Shown: positions 7,914-16,573 of the stretch, piece after piece
Layout of the letters: every line of letters begins with the position of its first letter
Position numbering within the stretch: position 1 is the stretch's first letter
Assembly (NCBI RefSeq): GCF_026967575.1
Contig: NZ_CP114054.1
Span: forward strand, 1,240,001-1,304,000
DNA: 64,000 nt
Source: Aurantiacibacter sp. MUD11
GTDB taxonomy: Bacteria > Pseudomonadota > Alphaproteobacteria > Sphingomonadales > Sphingomonadaceae
Direction: 5' to 3'
Program-made: the position numbers and the translations under genes
The notes under the pieces: generated by a model
Told to the model about the DNA's origin: nothing
Seen by the model: the letters and a program-made list of their open reading frames with translations, nothing else
Database searches by the model: none

Positions 7914-9191
7914 TCACCTGCGGAGGGGAAACAGCTTCCAGTAGGTGAGGCAGCGCCACAACCATTCGAGCGGGCCGTAGCGATACTTCGCCAGCCACGG
8001 ACGAGACCAGGCCAGCATCACCGCCCAGCCCAGCGCCACGACGAGGTAGAGCTCCGGACGCGTCAGTTCACCCCACAGCCCGCCGGCCCAGGGGTGAAAG
8101 ATCAGCATCATCAGCACCGAGGTGCCGATATAGTTGGTGAAGGCCGCGCGGCCGGCGGCCGAAAGCCGCTCCGCCAGCCAGCCGCTCGCATTGTTGCCAT
8201 AGATCGCCAGCAGCAGTGCCAGCCCGATGATCATGGGCAGCCGCGGCAGGGTGGCAAAGGCCATCATCGCCGACAGGGTGCCCCAATAGGTATAGCCGCC
8301 TTCCCGCACCCACAGCGCCATCGCCAGGTTCAGCACGCCGCCGAACAGCAGCAGGCCCCAGCCCCACGCCCTTCGCTTGCCGGTGGAGCCGCCCGGGCTG
8401 AACCAGCCGTAGCGGTAGAAGGCCATGCCGATCAGCATCAGCGGCAGAGTCTCGAACACCATCAGGATAACGGCATCGATCGGATCGCCGCCATGCTCGG
8501 AGAAATTGTGGCTGACGTAATCGGCGTAGCTGCCTTCCGTCATGATCGGGATTTCGGCGCGATCGTCTTCCAGCGACGCCTGCTTCGCCTCGGCGATGGA
8601 GCCGCGCGCTTCCGACATCTCTTCGCCCTCGCCAGCGAAGGTTTCGGCGATGAAATAGGCAGAGCCGATGGCCAGCGCATAGATCAGCGCCCCCACCACG
8701 TATCCGATCAGCCCCAGCGTCAGCAGCTTGCCTGCCGTCATGCGCAGGAACAGCACGCCCACCATGCCGGCGCAGGCGTAAAGCGTAAGAATGTCGCCGC
8801 GCCAGATGAAAAAGTAGTGGACCAGGCCGAACAGCAGCAACCACGCCAGCCGCCGCACCTGCAACCAGCGCGACGATCCGCGGTCCCACGCGCGCTCCAT
8901 GAACAAGGCCATGCCCGCCCCGAACAACAGCGAGAACAGGCCGCGCATCTTGCCGTCGACCAGCACGAACTGCACCACCCACAGCCAGTCTGCCGTCGCA
9001 TCGTGCCCGGACAGGAATGCACTGGGCCACGAATAGGCGCTCCACGGCTGACCGAAGGCGACGATATTGGCGGCAAGGATGCCCAGCACGGCGAACCCGC
9101 GAATGAAGTCGAGACTGGAAATGCGCTCACCAGTTGTGGCCGGAGCCAGCGCCTCCGGCTCTGCGTCAGGCGTGGCTTGTAGGTCAGTCAT
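7914..9191 (-). CDS. DUF418 membrane protein (YeiB-like)
   Basis: A 425-residue polytopic membrane protein. An N-terminal acyltransferase-like segment reads SSLDFIRGFAVLGILAANI, typical of DUF418/heparan-alpha-glucosaminide acetyltransferase-like proteins. About ten hydrophobic helices follow. The C-terminal DUF418 domain contains GRAAFTNYIGTSVLMMLIF and the PLEWLWR motif near the end, both characteristic. A hydrophilic, Glu-rich loop lies around residues 185-225. The biochemical role of the family is not established; membrane-linked acyl transfer or transport are suggestions only. It reads toward bfd but is separated from it by the Fur box. Confidence 0.85.
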   Translation of the reverse strand: MTDLQATPDAEPEALAPATTGERISSLDFIRGFAVLGILAANIVAFGQPWSAYSWPSAFLSGHDATADWLWVVQFVLVDGKMRGLFSLLFGAGMALFMERAWDRGSSRWLQVRRLAWLLLFGLVHYFFIWRGDILTLYACAGMVGVLFLRMTAGKLLTLGLIGYVVGALIYALAIGSAYFIAETFAGEGEEMSEARGSIAEAKQASLEDDRAEIPIMTEGSYADYVSHNFSEHGGDPIDAVILMVFETLPLMLIGMAFYRYGWFSPGGSTGKRRAWGWGLLLFGGVLNLAMALWVREGGYTYWGTLSAMMAFATLPRLPMIIGLALLLAIYGNNASGWLAERLSAAGRAAFTNYIGTSVLMMLIFHPWAGGLWGELTRPELYLVVALGWAVMLAWSRPWLAKYRYGPLEWLWRCLTYWKLFPLRR

Positions 9192-9259
9192 GCTGGTTAC
9201 CCCCGGTGCGTCCCGGGAAGCCTTATGGACAGCAATGACTTGCTTGGAAAGCGGTCAGC

Positions 9260-10474
9260 TCAATTGCGCGTGACGAGGCAATCGAAGCCGGCGCGCTGCA
9301 GGCTGGAGCAGGCCGCTGTCGCCTCGGCGCGGGTGGCATAACCGCCCGCCAGAACGCGCGTCACGCGGCCCGTGGGCACCAGCATCCGCTCGCGCCCGGC
9401 CACTTCCGGACGGTTCGCCACGCGGTCCCACATGCGCTCTGCATTGCCCGGCACGCCGAACGCGCCCAACTGCACCCGCCACGGCCCGCTGGCGGATTGC
9501 GGAGCCGGAGTTGCCGCCTGTGGCACCGGTGCAGGCGCCGGACGCGGCGAAGGCGCGCGCGCCACCTCTGCTGGCTGCGGCGGCTGGACGGCGGCGGGGC
9601 GTGGCGAAGCGGCGGGAGGCGCAGCCGCGACCTGCGTTGCACCTGGTGCGTAGCTGGCCCCGGCCATTGCCGGGTCTTCGGTGCCGGTAGCCTCGCCGGC
9701 CTGCTCCACCGCATCGCGGGCAGCGGCAACCGACGGGGAAACTTCGACGCTTGGAATCGGGCGCGGCACGGCAGGCGACTGCACGGACGGGGACTCCACT
9801 TGCTGAGGCATGGGCCGCGGGGACGGTACGCTGGCAGCCGGGGCCGCCTGCGCGCCGAGATCGGCGGCGGCGAGTTCCACCGAGCGGGCTTCGGTCGCCT
9901 GCTGCTCCAGCTGGAGGGCCATCGCCGCCCCGCTCTGGCGCTGCTCCAGCGGAATATGCTCGTCCATCTGCGCGATGGCGGGGGCTGCTTGCGGCAAGCC
10001 GGAACCGTTGGCCAGCGTCAGCAAGGCATAGGCACGCACCCAGTCGCGCTCCACCAGGTCGCCGTTGAAATGAGCGACGCCCAGCAGGTACTGCGCGCGC
10101 GGATCGCCGCGATTGGCGGCGGACTGCACATAGGGCAGCGCTTCCTCGCGGCGGCCATCCTGGAACAGCATCAGGCCATAGGTATCGGCAGCCTGCACAT
10201 GGCCCGCCTGCGCGGCAGCCAGGTACAGCTGCTCCGCCCGGACCAGGTCGGTCGGTACCCCGCGACCAAGACGGTAGGCCTGGCCCAGGTTGAACATGGC
10301 ATCGGGGTCACCCGCTTCCGCCGGCCCCTGCCATTCAGCCACGGCGGCGGCATAGTCGCCACGCGCCCAGGCATCGACGCCATCGCGCACACCGGCGGAG
10401 AGCGGCGTGGCAAGGGCAAGTGCGGCCAGCGCCAGCAGGGCCTTGTTCGCTACGGTTCGCTTGCATTCGGACAT
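9260..10474 (-). CDS. Sel1-repeat and SPOR-domain envelope protein
   Basis: A 404-residue secreted or periplasmic protein. It has an N-terminal signal peptide (LLALAALALATPLSAG), then Sel1-like/TPR helical repeats at about 35-170 (DPDAMFNLGQAYRLGRG and GDPRAQYLLGVAHFNG are clear repeat units). A long Pro/Ala/Ser-rich linker covers about 190-325, and a C-terminal SPOR domain starts at GPWRVQLGAFG. SPOR domains bind denuded glycan strands at division sites. The ATG at 10474 is preferred over an upstream in-frame start at 10600 because it puts the signal peptide at the N-terminus. It is divergent from the ParA/RHH/SPOR operon, which encodes a second protein of similar plan. Confidence 0.85.
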   Translation of the reverse strand: MSECKRTVANKALLALAALALATPLSAGVRDGVDAWARGDYAAAVAEWQGPAEAGDPDAMFNLGQAYRLGRGVPTDLVRAEQLYLAAAQAGHVQAADTYGLMLFQDGRREEALPYVQSAANRGDPRAQYLLGVAHFNGDLVERDWVRAYALLTLANGSGLPQAAPAIAQMDEHIPLEQRQSGAAMALQLEQQATEARSVELAAADLGAQAAPAASVPSPRPMPQQVESPSVQSPAVPRPIPSVEVSPSVAAARDAVEQAGEATGTEDPAMAGASYAPGATQVAAAPPAASPRPAAVQPPQPAEVARAPSPRPAPAPVPQAATPAPQSASGPWRVQLGAFGVPGNAERMWDRVANRPEVAGRERMLVPTGRVTRVLAGGYATRAEATAACSSLQRAGFDCLVTRN

Positions 10475-10645
10475 GGCAGGTCTCGCGTCCCCTGAACTTT
10501 CGATTGGGCCTGCCATAGTAAACAGGCCGTTAGCAAAGCGTTTATCGCCCGTCGGAAATCCTCGCGCCGATATAAGGAGCCCGCCCGGCAATCGTCGCAA
10601 GTGGCAGTGGCTGCGACGAAAAAGTCTCCACCCCCGCTCTGCAAA

Positions 10646-10660
10646 TTAACTCAAAATAAA
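10646..10660 (+). promoter_or_regulatory. CtrA-like site in SPOR/ParA divergent region
   Basis: The 10475-10736 region separates two divergent transcription units. It contains TTAA, 7 bases, TAAA, one base away from the CtrA consensus TTAA-N7-TTAA. It also has a perfect 10-bp palindrome GTCAATTGAC at 10711-10720 just ahead of the parA ribosome-binding site, and a GTCGCA...TGCGAC inverted repeat near 10586-10609. A single near-match of this length occurs by chance, so confidence is low. Confidence 0.3.
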
Positions 10661-10736
10661 CGGTATCCTGCGAAGCCATTACGCGAAGGCCCGTGGAACG
10701 ACTTGTACGGGTCAATTGACTCAAGGGGGAATCGCC

Positions 10737-11456
10737 TTGCGCGTATTGGCATTGGCATCGCAGAAGGGTGGATCTGGCAAGACCACTTTGTCCGGTCACC
10801 TGGCCGTGCAGGCCCAGCGGGCCGGCGCTGGCCCAGTCGTCCTGATCGATATCGACCCGCAGGGTTCGCTCGCCGACTGGTGGAACGAGCGAGAGGCGGA
10901 ATATCCCGCTTTCGCCCAGACCACCGTGGCGCGCCTGGCAAATGACCTGGCGATCTTGCGGCAACAGGGCTTCAAGCTGGCCGTGATCGACACGCCGCCC
11001 GCCATCACCATGGCAATCCAGAGCGTAATCTCGGTCGCCGAGCTGATGGTCGTCCCGACCCGTCCCAGCCCGCACGACCTGCGTGCCGTTGGCGCCACGG
11101 TCGACCTGTGCGAACGCGCCGGCAAGCCGCTGATCTTCGTGGTCAACGCCGCCACGCCCAAGGCCAAAATCACTTCGGAAGCCGCCGTCGCGCTGTCGCA
11201 GCACGGCACCGTCGCCCCGATCACCATTCACCACCGCACCGATTTCGCGGCCTCGATGATCGATGGCCGCACGGTCATGGAAATCGAGCCCGAAGGCCGC
11301 AGCGCGCAGGAAGTCGTCGCGCTCTGGCACTACATTGCCGACCGGCTCGAGAAGAACTTCCGCCGCACCGTCTTTGCCGCTCCGGGCAAGGCTGCCGCGG
11401 TCAACGGCGCGCATCGTCCCGCCGCCAGCAACTTCGGTCGTCGGGTAGCCCAGTAA
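10737..11456 (+). CDS. Orphan ParA-family ATPase
   Basis: A deviant-Walker ATPase of the ParA/MinD superfamily, 239 residues. Walker A is QKGGSGKTT at about 9-17, with both the signature and catalytic Lys. Walker A' is IDTPPA near 88 and the switch region is DIDPQGSLADWW near 38. Such ATPases position DNA or protein complexes. No parB or parS-like gene is adjacent, so this is not the chromosomal segregation pair. The TTG start at 10737 follows AAGGGGGA at correct spacing; an upstream TTG at 10716 would overlap that site. The C-terminal ~20 residues are basic and Ala-rich. The RHH gene follows with a TAATG overlap, indicating translational coupling. Confidence 0.87.
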   Translation: MRVLALASQKGGSGKTTLSGHLAVQAQRAGAGPVVLIDIDPQGSLADWWNEREAEYPAFAQTTVARLANDLAILRQQGFKLAVIDTPPAITMAIQSVISVAELMVVPTRPSPHDLRAVGATVDLCERAGKPLIFVVNAATPKAKITSEAAVALSQHGTVAPITIHHRTDFAASMIDGRTVMEIEPEGRSAQEVVALWHYIADRLEKNFRRTVFAAPGKAAAVNGAHRPAASNFGRRVAQ

Positions 11457-11962
11457 TGGGCAACGCCATGACCGAGACCAACCCGTTTGCATCGCTCGGA
11501 CCGATGCTGCTGGCGCGCAAGGGCACGGCCAAGCCGGCCATGCGCGCGCAGCTGACGCCCGACGATCGCGTCGCCGAACTTGGCGATGATTTCGACAACC
11601 TCGCCGCCAGCCAGTCGGACCTTGGATGGGATGACATGGGTGACGACCAAGTCGAAACCCACGGCAATGACAACCATGTTGTCCAGTTGCCTGTGACCCG
11701 CACCAAGACGGCCACGAAAAGCCCGGTCCAGCGCAAGGCGGCCAGCACCCCGGCGCGCCGCAAGGCAGCCGAAAGGGGTCGCCGCGCGGCCTTCACCCTG
11801 CGTCTGGACAGCGAGCGTCACATGAAGCTGCGCCTCGCCAGCACGATGCAGGAATGCAGCGCGCAGGAACTGGTGACCGCCGCGCTCGACAAGTTTCTCG
11901 AAGACATTCCCGAACTCGATTCCATCGCCGCACATCTCGCGGGCAAGAAAAGCCAGGCCTGA
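11456..11962 (+). CDS. Ribbon-helix-helix-like protein, partner of ParA
   Basis: A 168-residue protein starting at the ATG that overlaps the parA stop; an internal ATG at 11468 (MTETNPF) is an alternative. The N-terminal ~60 residues are acidic and probably flexible (LGDDFDNLAASQSDLGWDD). A basic Lys/Arg/Ala-rich linker spans about 80-108. The C-terminal ~55 residues look like a ribbon-helix-helix or CopG-like domain (AAFTLRLDSERHMKLR followed by two helices). By position it could be the DNA-binding or adaptor partner of the ParA ATPase, replacing ParB. This role is inference from gene order. No closer family was recognised. Confidence 0.65.
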   Translation: MGNAMTETNPFASLGPMLLARKGTAKPAMRAQLTPDDRVAELGDDFDNLAASQSDLGWDDMGDDQVETHGNDNHVVQLPVTRTKTATKSPVQRKAASTPARRKAAERGRRAAFTLRLDSERHMKLRLASTMQECSAQELVTAALDKFLEDIPELDSIAAHLAGKKSQA

Positions 11963-11976
11963 AGGGGGACTTTCCG

Positions 11977-13395
11977 ATGACCGCCAAGCACCACAGCTCG
12001 AAAACCCGGCGCAACCCGATGATCGGACTCGGCCTGACGACCGCGATGGCCGCCGTCATGCTGACCGGGTGCACCAGCACCGCCGCACCGCGCGCCGAGG
12101 TTGCCGCTGCCGATGCGCAGCGCGCCATGGACAGCGGTCAGTCCAGCGAGGCGATCCAGCACGCCGAGGCCGCAGTTGCCGCAGATCCGCGCAATGCCGG
12201 CTATCGCGCCATGCTGGGCAATTCCTATCTCGAGGAAGGTCGCTTCGCCTCCGCCTCGACCAGCTTTGCCGACGCCATGGCGCTGGGCGACAACAGCCCG
12301 CGCGCCGCGCTCAGCTATGCCCTGGCGCTGACCGGTGAAGGCCGTTTCGCCGAAGCCGCCTCGGTCCTCAACGACTGGGAAGGCGAAATCGCCGCAGCCG
12401 ACCTTGGCCTGGCCTTTGCGCTGGCCGGTGAGCCGGAACGCGGCATCCACGTGCTGACCAACGCCATCCGTTCGGGCAACAACACGGTCAAGACGCGTCA
12501 GAACCTTGCCTATGCCTACGCCGTCGCCGGCCGCTGGCGCGAAGCCCGCCAGATGGTGGCGCAGGACGTGCCTGCCGACCAGGTCGGTGCGCGCATGCAG
12601 CAGTGGGCGCAGCTGACCCATGCCGAGGCCTACCAGCGCCGCGTTGCCGGCCTGCTGGGTGTGCCCGCAGGCGTGCGCGATGCCGGCCAGCCGATGCATC
12701 TCGCCCTCGCCAATCATCCGCGCGACGAGCAGCTTGCTGCCGAAGCCAGCGGCTATGCCGCGGCGGAAACCGAGGTTGCCGTCGCCAGCGTTCCTGCCAG
12801 CGGCAGCGAACTGCCGTCTGTCGACTCGCCGGACATCGGCCTCGACACCTACGCCGAGCGCGAAGGAACGCCGCCGACCAATTTCGCCGAGGCTTTCGCC
12901 ACCGAAGCGCCTTCGGGTGCCTCGATGGCCGCCGTCACCACTGATACGGTGCGCTTCGTCAGCAACCCTGTCGTGCAGTCTACACCGGTTCGCCACGGTG
13001 CTGCCGCCGAAGCGCGTCAGCCTTCGCCGCGTCCGGCTCCGCGCGCTGCCACGGCACGCTCGACGACCCCGGTCGCCAGCGCTGCGGCCGCCGATGGCAC
13101 CCACCTGGTGCAGCTTGGCAGCTTCTCCAGCGAACAGGGCGCTCGCCGCGCCTGGGGCATCTACGTCAGCCGTCACCCGGAACTGGCCAATCACGAGATG
13201 GTCATCACCGAGGCGGTGGTACGCGGCAAGCGCTACTGGCGCGTGTCGGCTGCCGGTTTCGACGTGGCTTCCAGCCGCTCGATGTGCCGCAGTGTGAACA
13301 GCTCGAGCGCCGGCGAAGGCTGCATCACCTGGGCTGCCAGCAGCCCGCTGCCCGGCGCTGTCGACCGTGGCGGGACGATGTTCGCCCGCCGCTAA
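11977..13395 (+). CDS. TPR and SPOR-domain lipoprotein
   Basis: A 472-residue predicted outer-membrane lipoprotein. The N-terminus has a basic stretch, hydrophobic helix and lipobox LTGC near residue 29. TPR-like repeats span about 40-200, with AAVAADPRNAGYRAMLGNSYLEEGRF the clearest unit (residues grouped around Pro-Arg-Asn). A Ser/Pro/Ala-rich linker follows, and a C-terminal SPOR domain begins at GTHLVQLGSFSSEQGA. The start at 11977 is chosen because it gives a complete lipoprotein signal and follows GAAGGGGGA. It is the third gene of the ParA-RHH unit, 14 bases after the RHH gene, and ends in a strong terminator. Peptidoglycan binding at the septum is expected from the SPOR domain. Confidence 0.85.
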   Translation: MTAKHHSSKTRRNPMIGLGLTTAMAAVMLTGCTSTAAPRAEVAAADAQRAMDSGQSSEAIQHAEAAVAADPRNAGYRAMLGNSYLEEGRFASASTSFADAMALGDNSPRAALSYALALTGEGRFAEAASVLNDWEGEIAAADLGLAFALAGEPERGIHVLTNAIRSGNNTVKTRQNLAYAYAVAGRWREARQMVAQDVPADQVGARMQQWAQLTHAEAYQRRVAGLLGVPAGVRDAGQPMHLALANHPRDEQLAAEASGYAAAETEVAVASVPASGSELPSVDSPDIGLDTYAEREGTPPTNFAEAFATEAPSGASMAAVTTDTVRFVSNPVVQSTPVRHGAAAEARQPSPRPAPRAATARSTTPVASAAAADGTHLVQLGSFSSEQGARRAWGIYVSRHPELANHEMVITEAVVRGKRYWRVSAAGFDVASSRSMCRSVNSSSAGEGCITWAASSPLPGAVDRGGTMFARR

Positions 13396-13423
13396 GGTTT
13401 CTCCTTCGAAGACCAACTGGGAA

Positions 13424-13460
13424 ACCCCTCTCCGCTTCGTGCGGGGAGGGGTCTTTTTTT
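13424..13460 (+). terminator. Intrinsic terminator of the ParA/RHH/SPOR operon
   Basis: A 12-bp stem (13424-13435 with 13441-13452, one mismatch or wobble), a 5-base TTCGT loop and CTTTTTTT. This is the strongest intrinsic terminator in the window. Confidence 0.93.
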
Positions 13461-13464
13461 GCCG

Positions 13465-14226
13465 CTAGAGCGAATAGCCGCCGTCGGTGACCAGCGTGGT
13501 GCCGGTGATGGTGCCCGATGCGTCGGATAGCAGGAACAGCACCTGCTGGGCGATTTCTTCCGCGCTTTCGAAGCGGCCCAGCGGGGTCATCCCCTCGGCC
13601 ATGGCGGCCAGCGCCCCGGCGCGGTCGCCCTGGTGTTTAGCCACCAGGTCCTCGAAAAACGGCATGCCGTCCCAGATCGCGGTGTCGACTCCGCCCGGTG
13701 CGATGGCGTTGACGCGGATCTTGCGCGGCGCGCCTTCCTTGGCGGCAATCTTGGCGAGGTGGATCACCCCGGCCTTGGACGCGCCGTAGGGGCCGATGCC
13801 CGGTTCCGCCTTCACGCCCGCGACAGAAGCGGTGAGCACGATCGAGGCACCCTCCCCCGCCTGCCGCATGGCCGTGCGCAGCGAGAGGAACAGGCCGTCG
13901 ATATTGACCGCCATCACCTTGCGCCAGGCAGCGAAATCCATCTTGGCGACGGGCGCGGCAGTACCCGCGATACCGGCATTGAGGAATGCCGCGTCGAGCT
14001 TGCCGCCAGCTTCCTCGATCCGCTGCCACAGCGCCTCGTCAGCCACGTCGCCAGCGAAGTGCGAAACCTCGCAGTCGAGGTCGAGAGCGCGCATCCGGTC
14101 TTTGTCAAGGTCGACGAGCACGAGGTGCTCTGCCCCGGCATCTGCCAGCGCCTGAGCGGCGGCGGCGCCAATACCGGAGGCGGCGCCGGTGACCAGCACC
14201 CGCTTGCCTGAGAAATCAAAGCTCAA
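13465..14226 (-). CDS. Short-chain dehydrogenase/reductase
   Basis: A 253-residue classical SDR. The NAD(P)-binding motif TGAASGIG lies near 13-20, and the NAG motif near 84 reads LNAGIAG. The catalytic Ser is in VLTASVAG and the YxxxK motif is YGASKAG near 148-152. An acidic residue after beta-strand 2 (VLVDLDKDR) suggests NAD preference. The frame starts at a TTG (14224-14226) overlapping the end of the dihydroorotase-like gene by 11 bases; [14 protein letters not shown] is a normal SDR N-terminus, so the TTG start is credible. Substrate is unknown. It is probably co-transcribed with pyrB and the gene upstream. Confidence 0.85.
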   Translation of the reverse strand: MSFDFSGKRVLVTGAASGIGAAAAQALADAGAEHLVLVDLDKDRMRALDLDCEVSHFAGDVADEALWQRIEEAGGKLDAAFLNAGIAGTAAPVAKMDFAAWRKVMAVNIDGLFLSLRTAMRQAGEGASIVLTASVAGVKAEPGIGPYGASKAGVIHLAKIAAKEGAPRKIRVNAIAPGGVDTAIWDGMPFFEDLVAKHQGDRAGALAAMAEGMTPLGRFESAEEIAQQVLFLLSDASGTITGTTLVTDGGYSL

Positions 14227-15433
14227 TGGACACCCCGCCCTTCCACAACGCCGTCACCCTGCCCTGCACCGGCTGGCGGTCGAACGGCGTATTGCCAGCA
14301 GCTGCCGCCATTTCGCGGCTGTCGACTACCCACGGTGCTTCCGGGTCAAGCAGGGCGATGTCGGCTTCATTGCCCGTCGCCAGTTCCCCGGCTTCCGCGC
14401 CCAGCAGCCGTGCCGGGTTGCGCGCCAGCAGGTCGAAGGCGCGGGGTATGTCGATCACCCCGTCGCGCACCAGCGTGAGCGTCATGGGAAGCAGCGTCTC
14501 GGCCCCTGCCATGCCCGGAGCGGCGTCGGCGAAGGGCAGGTTCTTGTCCTCCGGCCCGCGCGGATCGTGGCCGCTGGAAATAACACCGATCGTGCCGTCG
14601 CCGATGGCTTCGACCACCGCCTGCCGATCGTCTTCCTCGCGCAGCGGCGGGGAGAGGCGGTGGAAAGTGCGATAGTCGCCCAGCGACAGGTCGGAGAGCA
14701 TGAAGTGCGCCGGGGTGACGCCCGCCGTGATGGCGACGCCGCGCGACTTGGCGGCGCGAACCAGGTCCAGCCCTGCCCGCGTCGTCACCTGCCGCGCATG
14801 GATGCGCGCGCCGGTCATCTCGGCCAGTGCGATGTCGCGCGCCAGCGCCAGCGTCTCGGCTTCCTTGGGCGCGCTGGGCAGGCCGAGGCGCGTCGCCATC
14901 TCGCCCGCCGTGGCGGCCGCATTGCCGGCGATCCCGGCATCTTCCGCGTGAGTGACCACCACCATGTCGAGCATGGCGGCATATTGCAGCAGCCGCAGCA
15001 TCACGCCGCTGTTGCCTATCCACTTGCGCCCCGTGGCAATCGCCCGTGCCCCGGCATCGCGCATCAGCGCGATTTCGGCCAGCTGGTCTCCGGCAAGCCC
15101 TTGGGTGGCGGCGGCAAGCGGGTGGACCCACAGGTCCGGCTTGCCGCTCTGGGCAAGGAAACGCACGCGCGCGGGGTGATCCAGCGGCGGTGACTGGTCG
15201 GGCATCAGCGCAGCGCGGGTGATGCCGCCGAAATGGAAGGCCGGCTTGTCGATTTCGAACACGCCGAGGTCGACGATACCGGGCACCACCAGCTTGCCCC
15301 TGGCGTCGACCGTTTCGCCAGCGTCAACGCCATCGACGATCACGCCGTCCTGGCAATGCAGCACTGCCTCTTTCAAGCCCTCTGGCGTGACCAGCGTGCC
15401 TCCGGTGATGGACAGGGGATTGAGCTGCTTCAT
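14216..15433 (-). CDS. Dihydroorotase-like protein, probably non-catalytic (PyrC')
   Basis: An amidohydrolase-fold protein of 405 residues in the dihydroorotase complex family. Active dihydroorotases carry a metal-binding HxH after the PG(x)DxH segment; here the equivalent reads [14 protein letters not shown], with no His pair. Other parts of the fold are kept, including THAED near 170 and [10 protein letters not shown] near 275. This resembles the inactive subunit that [19 protein letters not shown] transcarbamoylase in several bacteria, and it is encoded right after pyrB with an ATGA overlap. The ATG at 15433 has GGAG 7 bases upstream; a GTG at 15439 is less likely. True dihydroorotase activity is then expected from a gene elsewhere. 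Confidence 0.82.
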   Translation of the reverse strand: MKQLNPLSITGGTLVTPEGLKEAVLHCQDGVIVDGVDAGETVDARGKLVVPGIVDLGVFEIDKPAFHFGGITRAALMPDQSPPLDHPARVRFLAQSGKPDLWVHPLAAATQGLAGDQLAEIALMRDAGARAIATGRKWIGNSGVMLRLLQYAAMLDMVVVTHAEDAGIAGNAAATAGEMATRLGLPSAPKEAETLALARDIALAEMTGARIHARQVTTRAGLDLVRAAKSRGVAITAGVTPAHFMLSDLSLGDYRTFHRLSPPLREEDDRQAVVEAIGDGTIGVISSGHDPRGPEDKNLPFADAAPGMAGAETLLPMTLTLVRDGVIDIPRAFDLLARNPARLLGAEAGELATGNEADIALLDPEAPWVVDSREMAAAAGNTPFDRQPVQGRVTALWKGGVSIEL

Positions 15434-16461
15434 ACCCACTCTCCTTCACCCCAGCCGCTGACGCCGCGGCGCTTTCGCGTCAGCACGTCGAGGCAGGCCA
15501 TGCGCATGGCCACGCCCATTTCCACCTGCGAGGTGATGATCGAGCGGTCGACGAGATCGGCCACGTTGCTGTCGATTTCCACCCCGCGGTTCATCGGCCC
15601 GGGATGCATCACCAGCGCGTCGGGCCTGGCCAGCGCCAGCCGCTCCAGCGTCAGGCCGTAGAGGTGGCGATATTCGCGCGGAGACGGGATGTACTGCCCG
15701 TCCATCCGTTCGTTCTGCAGGCGCAGCATCATCACCACGTCGGCCCCGTCCAGCGCAGCCTCGAAGTCGTGGAACACCTGCGCGCCCATCCGCTCGATCC
15801 CGGCGGGCATCAGCGAAGGGGGTGCACAAAGGCGCACAGAGGCACCGAGCGCCTGTAGGCAGAGGATATTCGAGCGCGCCACGCGGCTGTGCAGGATGTC
15901 ACCGCAGATCGTCACCGTCAGCCCGGTGAAGTCCTCCGAAGTGTAACCCCGATCGCGCAACGCGTTGCGCAGCGCCAGTGCATCCAGCAGCGCCTGCGTC
16001 GGATGTTCGTGCTGGCCATCGCCGGCATTGAGCACCGGGCAATCCACCTTGCCCGCGATCAGGCCCACGGCGCCGCTGCTGCCATGGCGGATGACGATGG
16101 CGTCGGGCTTCATGGCATTGAGCGTGACCGCCGTGTCGATCAGCGTCTCGCCCTTCTTAACGCTCGACTGCGCCGCGTGCATGTTGACCACGTCCGCGCC
16201 CAGCCGCTTGCCGGCAATCTCGAACGACAGCAGCGTGCGGGTGGAGTTTTCGAAGAAGGCGTTGATGATCGTCAGCCCGGCCAGCTTGTCGGTATGCTTG
16301 CTGGCCTGGCGGTTGAAGGCGACGTACTGCTCGGCCTCCGCCAGCAGGTAGAGGATCTCGTGCCGCTCGAGCGCGCCGATGGCGATCAGGTCACGATGCG
16401 GAAAAGCGCGGCCGCCCGCGGGAAAGCGGTGGCTGGCAGAGGTTTCGGTCGACGATGTCAT
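15430..16461 (-). CDS. pyrB: Aspartate carbamoyltransferase catalytic subunit
   Basis: Condenses carbamoyl phosphate with [10 protein letters not shown] in pyrimidine biosynthesis. The carbamoyl-phosphate motif FENSTRT is near 68-74 and the HPTQ motif is in [11 protein letters not shown]; the [16 protein letters not shown] MLRLQNERM and [10 protein letters not shown] segments are intact. Length is 343 residues including a ~30-residue N-terminal extension before the conserved [10 protein letters not shown]. The ATG at 16461 is preferred to one 13 codons upstream because the latter lacks family similarity. The gene overlaps the dihydroorotase-like gene by 4 bases, fitting a PyrB-PyrC' complex. 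It is divergent from sppA across 112 bases. Confidence 0.95.
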   Translation of the reverse strand: MTSSTETSASHRFPAGGRAFPHRDLIAIGALERHEILYLLAEAEQYVAFNRQASKHTDKLAGLTIINAFFENSTRTLLSFEIAGKRLGADVVNMHAAQSSVKKGETLIDTAVTLNAMKPDAIVIRHGSSGAVGLIAGKVDCPVLNAGDGQHEHPTQALLDALALRNALRDRGYTSEDFTGLTVTICGDILHSRVARSNILCLQALGASVRLCAPPSLMPAGIERMGAQVFHDFEAALDGADVVMMLRLQNERMDGQYIPSPREYRHLYGLTLERLALARPDALVMHPGPMNRGVEIDSNVADLVDRSIITSQVEMGVAMRMACLDVLTRKRRGVSGWGEGEWV

Positions 16462-16573
16462 TAAAGCCACGCCCTTAGTCGAGGGATGTCGCCCGCTCAA
16501 GGCTTATGTCTGGCGCAGCCCCGCGGGAGTACCTAAATAGAACGCAAGTCTCGCCATTTTCACAGGGGTTCGC

